Notes: generated by a model from the sequence alone, not told the origin. A stretch of 9,962 bases of DNA from UBA11386 sp035286785 (GCA_035286785.1 DATECS010000110.1:1-9962), one strand, 5' to 3'. Positions 1 through 7,500 are shown, counted from the stretch's first letter. Translations and numbers: made by a program.

Positions 1-3
1 CCC

Positions 4-25
4 GCCGGGTCGTGACCCGGCCTAC
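4..25 (-). repeat. REP-like hairpin with GTAG head, upstream of hcp
   Basis: An 8-bp perfect stem (4-11 with 14-21, GCCGGGTC/GACCCGGC) closes on a 2-nt loop. On the minus strand it is preceded directly by GTAG (22-25), the head-plus-hairpin layout known for bacterial REP sequences. It lies 30 nt before the hcp ribosome binding site and may continue beyond the window start. The stem sequence differs from the other REP-like hairpins here (1408-1425, 3709-3728, 3752-3769), but the geometry is the same: 8-9 bp, 2-nt loop, GTAG or GTTAG-type flank. Confidence 0.6.
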
Positions 26-63
26 GGTTTACGAAACCAAGAACCCTCACAGGAGATCGACCC

Positions 64-1356
64 ATGTACTGTAACCAATGCGAACAAACGGCCCACGGCA
101 CCGGCTGCGCCTCGAGCCCCGGCGTGTGCGGCAAGGACCAGGACATGCAGTCGCTCCAGGAAACGCTGCTCTATGGGCTGAAGGGCATGGCGGCCTATGC
201 CCATCATGCCCGGCGGCTGGGCATGGTCGACGAGGCGGTCGACGCCTTCACCGAAGAGGCCCTGTTCGCCACCGTGACCAACGTGAATTTCGACATCGAG
301 TCGCTGTTGGAACTGGTCCTCGAATGCGGCAAGCAAAACTTGCGCGTGATGGAAATGCTCGACGAGGGCCACGTCCGGCGCTACGGCGCCCCCTCGCCCG
401 CCACCGTCCAAGAGGGCACGGCCGCCGGTCCGGGCATTCTCGTAACGGGCCACGACATGCTCGACCTCGAACACCTCCTCGATCAGTGCAAGGGCACCGA
501 CGTGAAGGTCTACACCCACGGCGAGATGCTCCCGGCGCACATGTATCCCAAGCTCCGCGAGCATCCGAACCTGGCGGGCCATTACGGCGGGGCTTGGCAA
601 ATCCAGCGCCGCGAGTTCGACGCGTTCTCCGGCCCGATCGTGGCCACGACCAACTGCGTACTCATCCCCAAGCCGACCTACGCCGACCGCCTGTTCACCA
701 CCCGTTGCACGGCCGTGCCGGGCGGACGACGAATCGTGGGCGACGATTTCTCGCCCGTCGTGGCCATGGCCAAACAGTGCCCGCCGCTTTCCCATTCGCC
801 CACCCGCAAATCGACGATCGGCTTCCATCACAGCGTCGTGCTGAGCCTGGCCCCCACGATCGTCGAGGCAGTGAAGGCCGGCAAAATCAGCCGGTTCTTC
901 GTCATCGGCGGCTGCGACGGGGCCGAGACGGGCCGCAACTACTTCACCGAATACGCCCAGGCCGCCCCGCCCGACTCGTTCATCCTCACCCTCGGCTGCG
1001 GCAAGTACCGCATCCGCGACTACGACTACGGCGAGCTCCTGGGCCTGCCGCGCCTACTGGACATGGGCCAGTGCAACAACGCCTACGGGGCCATCCGCGT
1101 GGCCACGGGCCTGGCCGAGGCGTTCAAATGCTCCGTGAACGACCTGCCGCTCACCCTGGTCGTCTCCTGGTTCGAGCAAAAAGCGGTGGCCGTACTGCTC
1201 ACCCTGCTCTACCTAGGCGTGAAGCGCATCACCATCGGCCCCAAGCCGCCGGCCTTCATCAGCCCGAACGTCTTCAAAATCCTCCAGCAGAAATACGACC
1301 TCCGCCTGTCGGGCCCCGACGCCCAAGCCGACCTGGCCGCGGCGATGGCGGGGTGA
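64..1356 (+). CDS. hcp: Hybrid-cluster protein / hydroxylamine reductase, short (class III-like) form
   Basis: This is a cytoplasmic Fe-S protein of the Hcp (prismane) family, which is linked to nitrosative-stress defence as an NO reductase, S-nitrosylase or hydroxylamine reductase. N-terminal cysteines C3, C6, C15 and C22 would hold the cubane cluster. The hybrid-cluster ligands are all recognisable: H130 (GHD), E154 (HGEMLPAH), C198 (TTNC), C284 (GGCDGA, the expected persulfide position), C312 (LGCGKYR), C337 (GQCNNAYGA), E371 and K373 (SWFEQK). Their spacing nearly matches the Desulfovibrio protein, but everything is shifted by about 114 residues. The helical segment before H130 is therefore missing, as in the roughly 430-residue class III proteins; ordinary Hcps have about 550. 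The start is supported by AGGAG at 51-55, 8 nt upstream. The electron-donor partner Hcr is not adjacent. msrB follows after 101 nt on the same strand. Family assignment is very secure; physiological substrate is not. Confidence 0.96.
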   Translation: MYCNQCEQTAHGTGCASSPGVCGKDQDMQSLQETLLYGLKGMAAYAHHARRLGMVDEAVDAFTEEALFATVTNVNFDIESLLELVLECGKQNLRVMEMLDEGHVRRYGAPSPATVQEGTAAGPGILVTGHDMLDLEHLLDQCKGTDVKVYTHGEMLPAHMYPKLREHPNLAGHYGGAWQIQRREFDAFSGPIVATTNCVLIPKPTYADRLFTTRCTAVPGGRRIVGDDFSPVVAMAKQCPPLSHSPTRKSTIGFHHSVVLSLAPTIVEAVKAGKISRFFVIGGCDGAETGRNYFTEYAQAAPPDSFILTLGCGKYRIRDYDYGELLGLPRLLDMGQCNNAYGAIRVATGLAEAFKCSVNDLPLTLVVSWFEQKAVAVLLTLLYLGVKRITIGPKPPAFISPNVFKILQQKYDLRLSGPDAQADLAAAMAG

Positions 1357-1407
1357 GGTGTCGCATTGATTTCACTCGCTGACGGTTATGATTTATTATC
1401 TGCTGAT

Positions 1408-1437
1408 CGTCGAGCAGGCTCGACGGCTAACGCTAAC
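1408..1437 (-). repeat. REP-like hairpin between hcp and msrB
   Basis: A perfect 8-bp stem CGTCGAGC (1408-1415) pairs with GCTCGACG (1418-1425) around a 2-nt AG loop. It is followed by a tandem GCTAAC-GCTAAC (1426-1437). Read on the minus strand this is a GTTAG-type head plus hairpin. The 24 nt CGTCGAGC-AG-GCTCGACG-GCTAAC recurs exactly at 3752-3775, so it is a dispersed element. It could also form an RNA stem-loop between hcp and msrB, but no U-tract follows, so a terminator is not supported. Confidence 0.75.
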
Positions 1438-1457
1438 AAACCTGGTTCGGGAGTTCC

Positions 1458-1883
1458 ATGATGACTAAGCCAAATGATCCGCTTCCCAAGAACGAGGAAC
1501 AGTGGCGAGGGTGTCTGACGCCGGAGCAGTTTGAAGTGGCTCGGCGCAAGGGGACCGAGCCGGCGTTCTCGGGCGAGTACGACAAGTGTTTTCGGCCGGG
1601 CGTGTATCGGTGCGTCTGTTGCGGCGAGCCGCTGTTTTCATCCCAGACGAAGTACAACTCGGGCTCGGGCTGGCCCAGCTTCTACCGGCCGGCCACCGAG
1701 CAGAGCGTCAGCACGGCCGACGACACGAGCGATGATCGGCAACGAGTCGAAGTGTTGTGTCGGCAGTGCGGGGCCCATTTGGGTCACGTGTTTGACGACG
1801 GGCCGGCGCCGACCGGGCTGCGGTATTGCATCAACTCGGTTTGTTTGAAACTCGACGAGTCGGCCGAGCCGCGACAGGAGTAG
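1458..1883 (+). CDS. msrB: Peptide-methionine (R)-S-oxide reductase MsrB
   Basis: This enzyme reduces methionine-R-sulfoxide in oxidised proteins, normally with thioredoxin, and the sequence suggests a cytosolic form with no signal peptide. The 141-residue length fits a stand-alone MsrB. Visible landmarks are the structural zinc cysteines C52/C55 and C101/C104, the GSGWPSF substrate loop (69-75), GAHLGHVFDDGP (105-116), and the catalytic Cys C124 in RYCINS. C54, C44 and C129 are extra cysteines; one may serve as resolving Cys, which I cannot decide. The gene opens with ATGATG. GGAG at 1450-1453 is 4 nt from the first ATG and 7 nt from the second (1461), so the second codon may be the true start. 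It lies downstream of hcp, another reactive-species defence gene, with a REP-like hairpin between them. It converges on cutA across an inverted repeat. Confidence 0.96.
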   Translation: MMTKPNDPLPKNEEQWRGCLTPEQFEVARRKGTEPAFSGEYDKCFRPGVYRCVCCGEPLFSSQTKYNSGSGWPSFYRPATEQSVSTADDTSDDRQRVEVLCRQCGAHLGHVFDDGPAPTGLRYCINSVCLKLDESAEPRQE

Positions 1884-1896
1884 ACAAAAACAAATA

Positions 1897-1959
1897 GACA
1901 GGATTTACAGGATTGACGGGATAGAAGTATTTCCTCTTGTCAATCCTGTAAATCCTGTC
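1897..1959. repeat. Perfect 21-bp inverted repeat between convergent msrB and cutA
   Basis: Arms at 1897-1917 and 1939-1959 are exact reverse complements, separated by a 21-nt loop. Each arm contains a short internal direct repeat, CAGGATT, twice. The arm is AT-richer than its surroundings. I recall ACAGGATTTACAGGATT-type arms as a widely dispersed intergenic element in several phyla, so a small non-autonomous mobile element is likely. Its place between two converging genes, 13 nt after the msrB stop and 19 nt before the cutA stop, suggests it may act as a bidirectional terminator. No target-site duplication is obvious. Confidence 0.8.
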
Positions 1960-1978
1960 CAACACCCCCGTCCACCCC

Positions 1979-2299
1979 TCAAGACTCAACCTGTTCGTCG
2001 AGCCATCGGGCGTAGGCCGGACTGACCTCGACGATTTCGACCGCGAGAATTTCGGGCACTTCGTAGGGATGCAACTCGCGGATCGCTCGTTCGACGTCGG
2101 CGTAGCGGTCCCGCCGGGTTTTGGCCGCGCACTGCCACTCCTGGGCCGTTTCGATCTGGCCCTTCCAGCGATAAGTGCTCTCGAGGGGGCCGCGAATTTG
2201 GACACAGGCCGCCAGACGCCCTTCGACCAACGCCCGGGCGATCCGCCGCGCGTCGTCTTGCGTCTGGACCGTGGTGACGACCTCGAGGTGCTCACTCAT
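1979..2299 (-). CDS. cutA: CutA-family divalent-ion tolerance protein
   Basis: This is a small CutA1-type protein. Members form very stable trimers with a ferredoxin-like fold and have been linked to copper or divalent-cation tolerance, although the molecular role is unsettled. The 106-residue length is typical. Family landmarks are visible: RLAACVQI (29-36, with the conserved Cys C32), S41-TYRWKGQIE with the Trp-Lys-Gly turn, and HPYEVPEILA (77-86). The start is the ATG at 2297-2299, because the family's first strand (VVTTVQT) begins a few residues later. The frame is open further upstream, but that stretch is out of frame with the neighbouring hydrolase and has no CutA similarity. The start codon overlaps the end of the upstream hydrolase gene by 8 nt (ATGAGTGA), so translation is probably coupled. 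Confidence 0.94.
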   Translation of the reverse strand: MSEHLEVVTTVQTQDDARRIARALVEGRLAACVQIRGPLESTYRWKGQIETAQEWQCAAKTRRDRYADVERAIRELHPYEVPEILAVEIVEVSPAYARWLDEQVES

Positions 2300-3533
2300 G
2301 GTCGGCGGCCAGCCCGTAGAACCGCCGGGCCGTTTCCTCGGCGTGGAACAGCAGCCATTGGGGGCTGGTGTAAACCGCGTGGCCGGCCAGGTGTTCGGCG
2401 ACGTCGCCTTGCAACGGGCCATAGTCGACCAGGAGACTCGTGCCCGCGTCGGGCACGATCGCCCCGGCGCGGAACCGATCGCGATGGCGGCCGGACGGCA
2501 GGTCGTTCTGCAACAGGCGATGGAGCCGCTGATCGGCCAGCCAGCTTCGCCAGGCAAACACGCTGGGCATGATGTTCGTGCCGGCGATGCCCAATTGCTG
2601 CACGTAATCGCCGCCGACGGCCTTGGTCACGTCGTCCAACCGCGGCGGAAAGGCGGCCCGATACTCGGGCAGCCCCTGGACCGGCCGGTGGTGGATAAAG
2701 TGCAGCAACTGCTCGTGGCCCGCCGGATCCCAGCCGTAGCGGATCGGCGTGCCGAACGTGACCATGTCCAACGCCACGTCGGCCAGCGGACGGTTGTTGG
2801 ACGATTGGAGCAAATCGCGGACCTGACGCCAGACGGGCACGTCGACGCAACCGACCACGGGCCACGAGTAGTAAATCTCCGTGGCCTCGAAAAAGGCGTC
2901 AATCGCCTCGCGACGGCCTGACAGGAGATGGGTCGCCAGCGCGAAGACGTTGCCCGCGTGACTGTGGCCCCAGAGCAGGATGCGTCGTCCGGCGGGCGGT
3001 TTTTCACGAACCAACTCGTCGATGAGCCGCACCGCGCCGTCGGCCCGGCCCAGGTGGTGATTTTCGCTCGACCAATGGAACCGCCGCACGGAGATGTGGG
3101 GCCGGCGGGGCGAGTTGATGGCCTGCTCGAACGCCTCGGCCATCGCGCCGGTGTAGTTGCCCACCTCGCCGCTAAGTTTGTCGACGATCCGCTTGATCGC
3201 GTCGCGCACGGGCCGGGCCGCCTTGGGGAAGACCCGGGCCAACTCGGCCACGACGCCGGCCGCGTCATGGCCGACGAACGTCCCATGCGCCAGATAAATG
3301 GCCGACACGCCGGCTGCGTCCAGGGCAGCCCCGACCCGATCCATCCGTCGGGCGAACTCCTCGGACCCGATCGGCGGATGCGGGCCCGGACACAGCGAGT
3401 AATGGGGTGCCCCGGGCGGCGCAAAGCGATACGCCTGGTGCCGAAACGGACGGGCCTGGGACGGGGTCGGCTCGGGCATGATCGGTTTGGTCGCTTGCGG
3501 GAACGCGGCAAAAACCGGCCGGTTGGGACGCAC
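2292..3533 (-). CDS. Alpha/beta-hydrolase-like (lipase-like) protein of unknown substrate
   Basis: The 413-residue protein has the layout of an alpha/beta hydrolase. After a Pro-rich N-terminus comes a strand ending in HG (YLAHGTFVGHD, 80-90, a candidate oxyanion loop). A hydrophobic strand and nucleophile elbow follow in LLWGHSHAGN (186-195; candidate nucleophile S191). Then comes a VTFGTPIRYGW strand/turn (258-268) of the kind seen in lipases. Candidate acid and base are D370 (LLVDYGP) and H385 (LAGHAVYTSP). The elbow reads G-H-S-H-A-G, so the fifth position of the classical GxSxG is Ala. No signal peptide or membrane helix is apparent, so it is probably cytoplasmic. The start is uncertain: a GTG at 3533, just inside an upstream stop at 3552-3554, or the ATG at 3479. 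Neither has a convincing Shine-Dalgarno, and the fold begins only near residue 35. It shares a transcription unit with cutA (8-nt overlap). I cannot assign a substrate. Confidence 0.8.
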   Translation of the reverse strand: MRPNRPVFAAFPQATKPIMPEPTPSQARPFRHQAYRFAPPGAPHYSLCPGPHPPIGSEEFARRMDRVGAALDAAGVSAIYLAHGTFVGHDAAGVVAELARVFPKAARPVRDAIKRIVDKLSGEVGNYTGAMAEAFEQAINSPRRPHISVRRFHWSSENHHLGRADGAVRLIDELVREKPPAGRRILLWGHSHAGNVFALATHLLSGRREAIDAFFEATEIYYSWPVVGCVDVPVWRQVRDLLQSSNNRPLADVALDMVTFGTPIRYGWDPAGHEQLLHFIHHRPVQGLPEYRAAFPPRLDDVTKAVGGDYVQQLGIAGTNIMPSVFAWRSWLADQRLHRLLQNDLPSGRHRDRFRAGAIVPDAGTSLLVDYGPLQGDVAEHLAGHAVYTSPQWLLFHAEETARRFYGLAADHE

Positions 3534-3915
3534 GCGCTCGGGCCGCGACGCCTAGCGGTTGCGTCGAACAATTCTACCGGCGAGGATAGCCCACCGTTGT
3601 CAGATATCGGCTAGCGCCTGAATTGGGCATGAGGGCTGTCGGAGATTGGCGACCCGTGGCAATGTAGGCAGCATGGGAGAAATAAATGAACAGCAGAAAC
3701 CAAGTTAGCCGCCGTGCCTGCACGGCGGTGGCGGAGAATGCCCCGTGGAAACGTCGAGCAGGCTCGACGGCTAACTATTATTTGCCCAACGGTTACGACG
3801 TCTGGGGGGTTGTCATTCTATCCCGTTGGCCCCATGATCGGTTTTCTGCGTAACGAAGTGGACTCTTTCGCGTTATCTCTCCAGAGACGGAACCTTCTCG
3901 CGGAAAAAGTGACGG
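3534..3915. other. Intergenic region between divergent hydrolase and sigma-factor genes
   Basis: This 382-nt divergent gap should hold the promoters of both the hydrolase-cutA unit (leftward) and the sigma-VWA unit (rightward). Apart from the REP doublet at 3704-3775 I see no gene-like reading frame. The segment is AT-richer than the coding DNA, especially 3655-3705 and 3775-3870. A small palindrome (TCTCT-CC-AGAGA, 3876-3887) lies about 30 nt before the sigma ATG. I could not identify convincing -35/-10 boxes. Confidence 0.6.
3704..3775. repeat. REP doublet in head-out inverted orientation (REPIN-like)
   Basis: Two 2-nt-loop hairpins face each other. The left one is GTTAGCC followed by a 9-bp stem (3709-3717 with 3720-3728, loop CT). 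The right one is an 8-bp stem (3752-3759 with 3762-3769, loop AG) followed by GCTAAC. The outer GTTAGC and GCTAAC (3704-3709, 3770-3775) are reverse complements, so the whole 72 bp is bounded as one inverted unit with a 23-nt spacer. The right half matches 1408-1431 base for base. REPINs are products of RAYT-type transposases; none is encoded in this window. Confidence 0.72.
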
Positions 3916-4443
3916 ATGACCGAACCGAGTCTCGACCATCGGCGGCAATGGGTGCTCTCCGCGCTCGGGCAGTACGAGCAGCGGCTGGTGCGCTATGCCG
4001 TGCGATTGTTGGGCGACGAGGCTTCGGCCCGCGACGCGGTGCAACATGCGTTTGTGCGACTCTGCGAGCAGCCGAGCGAGTCGCTCAACGGGCGGCTCGG
4101 TCCGTGGCTATTCGCCGTGTGCCGTCATCGGGCGATCGACCTGTTGCGGGCAAGAGGGCGGACCGAGACGCTCGACGCGACCGACGCCGCGCTTCCGGCC
4201 GGGGGCGAGCCCGACCCGGCCGAGGCGGCCGAACTTGACGAATTGTACGCGGGGCTTCGCGATCGCGTGGGCCGGCTGCCGGCCGCGCAAGGCGAAGCGG
4301 TCAACCTTTGGGCCGACGGATTTTCGTACGCCGAGATGGCACGAATTTTGGACACCAACGAGGGCAACGTCCGCGTGCTGGTCCACCGGGGCCTCGCGCG
4401 GTTGCGCAACGACCCTATCGCGCGGCGGTTGTTTAACCGGTAA
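3916..4443 (+). CDS. ECF-type RNA polymerase sigma factor
   Basis: This is a sigma-70 family transcription factor with only regions 2 and 4 (175 residues), which is the ECF architecture. Region 2 spans about 19-84: QYEQRLVRYAVRLLGDEASA leads into DAVQHAFVRLC (40-50) and PWLFAVCRHRAIDLLRARGR (63-82), which carries the promoter-melting and core-binding helices. A short acidic, Ala/Pro-rich linker (about 85-108) precedes region 4 at 110-167. Region 4 contains RLPAAQGEAVNLWADGFSY, then AEMARILDTNEGNVRVLVHR, the helix-turn-helix that would read the -35 element. An in-frame stop (TGA, 3910-3912) six bases before the ATG fixes 3916 as the earliest start; the Shine-Dalgarno is weak. The next gene, on the same strand after 133 nt, begins with an anti-sigma-like domain and is the obvious candidate partner. 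No sensory or C-terminal extension is present. Confidence 0.93.
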   Translation: MTEPSLDHRRQWVLSALGQYEQRLVRYAVRLLGDEASARDAVQHAFVRLCEQPSESLNGRLGPWLFAVCRHRAIDLLRARGRTETLDATDAALPAGGEPDPAEAAELDELYAGLRDRVGRLPAAQGEAVNLWADGFSYAEMARILDTNEGNVRVLVHRGLARLRNDPIARRLFNR

Positions 4444-4458
4444 GAGTAGACGCCAGTT

Positions 4459-4562
4459 TTTTCACCGCAAAGGCGCGAAGACGCAAAGGATACGAGGATT
4501 TGATCGTGACGGGCAAGGTTCTTCCGTTGTGTCTTTGCGTCTTCGCGTCTTTGCGGTGAAAA
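4459..4562. repeat. MITE-like element with 30-bp inverted arms between sigma and VWA genes
   Basis: Arms 4459-4488 and 4533-4562 are reverse complements over 30 bp, with a single G/T exception (4473 against 4548, a G-U wobble in RNA). The 44-nt loop has no coding potential. The arm motif (TTTTCACCGCAAAG, then CGCGAAGACGCAAAG) is one I recognise as a dispersed intergenic repeat in several bacterial phyla. It starts 15 nt after the sigma stop and ends 14 nt before the VWA ATG, right against its AAAGAGGTG ribosome binding region. Transcribed through, it would form a very stable hairpin that could uncouple expression of the two genes. No transposase or clear target-site duplication is seen. Confidence 0.82.
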
Positions 4563-4576
4563 GAAAGAGGTGAATC

Positions 4577-7500
4577 ATGGATTTGCATGATATGCCGAAC
4601 GAACGTGAAGCGAACGAGGCCCAATGGACGGCCTATGCGCTGGGCCAACTGGACGGCGCCGAGCGCGAGGCGGTTGAGCGGGAACTGCGCGAGAACGCCG
4701 ACGCGGCCGCGTTTGTCGCCGAAATTCGCGCGCTGGGCGAGCACGTTCGCGCGGCCCGATGTGCAGAACCCCTGCCGGCCGCCTCGACGGAACTTCGACA
4801 AAGGATGGTCGAGCAAACTCAAACCCCAGACAAGGAGGTCGCCATGAAGGAATCATGCCGCGTACAATCAAGTGAACGAATCGAACGTCGCCGCCGTCGC
4901 CGGTCGTTTTGGGCCACGGCCGCCGCGTCGTTCGTCGCCGGCGGCATCGTGACGGGCCTGTTGCTGCCCGCCGCGCGGCCCAATGTGTCCGAGCGGAAGG
5001 TCACCGCCGACTTGCCCAAGGACGCCCCAAGATCCCCGCGTAACGAAGAAACCGAACCGCCGCTGAAAAAACCGAGCCGCGACCGTAAGGGAGCGGTTGT
5101 AACCCAAGACGCTCAAAAACCGCTCCCTTACGGTCGCGGCTCGGACAAGCCGGCGCTGGCAGCCGGGGACACGGCCAACTCGCGAGCCGTGATCGCTCGG
5201 CGTGGCTATGGCCAAAGAGTTCGGCTCGAATCGCCCCCCACGATTTTCAACTACGGATTTCAATCAATCACCGACCCGTTTGGGGTCTACGGTTCGTCCG
5301 GCGAGCCGCCGAAGTACATTTTTACCTATGTGGATCCCAGCGAGTTCCCGCCGAAGAAGCCTTACAAAATAAACTACACCAGCGGAACCACGGCAATAGG
5401 TGACAACAGATATTACGACCAGCAGACACCGGGCGCGGGACCGCAACCGCTGTACGGCAAGTACTACGCGGGCGGCTACTCGACGATTCGCGGCTTTGAC
5501 TTCCGCGTCAATTCTGAATTGGACTATTCCGGTCCATTTCAATCGCAACTCTCGAAAATCAACGCCACCGGCGGAACCACTGGGATCGGCTACAACGTGG
5601 CCTATGATCAGCAGAACGTGGGGAATGCGGCGAGCGAAAAACAGACGATGATTGAGACCACGATGTTGAACCAGCTCTCGCTCGTGCCAGACACGTTGGT
5701 GTCTTCAGGAACATATTACTCCGGACAAAGTCTTGGCACTCCTTGTGTTGAATATACGGCAAGCCAGCGTTTTCATGCAGACACGGAAAGTAATGCCACG
5801 AACGGCCAAGTACCCGATCCGTCTATCGACAATGCCGTGTTGTGGGCTCGAACTCATCGCTATAGCGAGGAATCGATCCGTCACCAAAGGGCACGGCAAC
5901 TTGCACTGTTGCAATCGCTCAACCGCGTTGAGGGCGGTCAGATCGCCTTGAGCGATGATGAACCGATTTGCTACCCACCGGTCGAAGTGTGGGATTATCT
6001 TGCGGAACGAAGCGGACGGTTCGCGTTTGGTCAAGGCACGTCGGTCATTGAGTGTTCGACGGCCAGCGCGGTCGAGGCCGGTCAAGCCGCCGTGAATGAC
6101 TCCGGACCGATCGGCTATCCGGCTACTGAAAGCTTGAACTACGCCGGAAAGCCGATTGTCTGGGGAAGATTTCCGGCAACCGTGTCGTCGACCGATGTCG
6201 CGATGGGACGTGACTCGCTCCGGATGAATGTCACACCGCGTATCATCATCAGCGAAGAGGAAGAGGAGCGTATCGGGGCTTCCCCGAATTGGTACGTCGA
6301 TCAGCGAGTTCGCGTCGCGCACCAGCCCCGGCCGCCAGTCAACACCGAGCAATACGCCCCGATCGTCGAAAACCGCTTTTTGGCTCCGTTTGACTCGCCG
6401 CTTTCCACGTTTTCGATCGACATCGATACGGCTTCCTATGCCAATGTGCGGCGATTCTTGGACAACAACCAACTACCGCCGCCCGACGCGGTGCGGGTCG
6501 AGGAATTGGTCAACTATTTTACCTACGACTATCCGCGGCCGACGGGCGATGAGCCGTTTTCGGTCAACTTCGAGCTGACCGATTGCCCGTGGGGCGCGGG
6601 CCGCCAGTTGCTTCGCGTCGGACTGGCCGGGCGTCGGGTCGAATCCAAAAAGCGGGGGCCCAGCAACCTTGTCTTTCTGCTGGACACGTCCGGCTCGATG
6701 GCCGAGCCGAACAAGATGCCGTTGGTCAAGCAGGCCATGCGGCTTCTGGTGGATCAACTCGGCGAGGACGACCGCGTGGCCATCGTGACCTATGCCGATA
6801 CGGCCGCCGTGCGACTCGAATCGACCAACGGCCGGAACAAGAAGGTGATTTTGGACGCCATCGAGGCCCTTCAAGCCGTGGGCTCGACCAACGGCAGCGG
6901 AGGCATCCAACTGGCCTACCAGCAGGCCAAGAAAAACTTCCAGGCCGAGGGCAACAACCGCGTGATCCTCGCCACCGACGGCGATCTGAACGTCGGCGTG
7001 ACCGATGATGACGAACTGGCCAAGCTCATCGCCGAGAAGGCCCGCTCGGGCGTGTTTCTGAGCGTGCTGGGGTTCGGCATGGGCAATCTCAAGGACGCGA
7101 AACTCGAAAAATTGGCAGACCGGGGTAACGGCCATTATGCCTACGTCGATTCGCTCCGCGAGGCCCGCAAGGTGCTGGTCGAGCAATTGACCGGCAGTCT
7201 GGTGACGATCGCCAAGGACGTGAAAATCCAGATCGAGTTCAATCCGGCCCGCGTGGCCGCCTACCGGCTGATCGGCTACGAGAATCGCCGGCTGGCCGCG
7301 CGTGATTTCAACGACGACGCCAAAGACGCGGGCGAAATCGGCTCGGGCCACACGGTCACGGCGCTCTACGAGATCGTCCCGGCCGAAGCCGTCGCGGACG
7401 ACGCCGGCCGCGGCTCGCCGGAATTGAAATATCAAAAAGTCCTCCGGCCCGACAACATGCTGACCAAGGCGGCCGACAGCGACGAACTGGCCACCGTGCG

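Noticed and set aside
22..831. Long minus-strand open frame across hcp
   Set aside because: It is antisense to an unmistakable Hcp, and long reverse frames are expected in GC-rich codons; its translation has no recognisable domain.
1366..1392. Possible sigma-70 promoter before msrB (TTGATT ... TATGAT)
   Set aside because: The spacer is only 15 nt and the region is short and AT-rich by chance; no independent support, so not listed as a feature.
1408..1437. Rho-independent terminator after hcp
   Set aside because: The stem is followed by GCTAACGCTAAC, not a T-run, and an identical copy occurs in another intergenic region, so a REP-like element is the better reading.
2300..2557. N-terminal extension of cutA by 86 codons
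   Set aside because: It would overlap the hydrolase gene out of frame and add sequence unlike CutA; the ATG at 2299 gives the standard 106-residue length.
3889..3894. GGAACC resembling an ECF -35 element before the sigma gene (autoregulation)
   Set aside because: It lies only about 22 nt before the ATG, leaving no room for a spacer, -10 box and leader.
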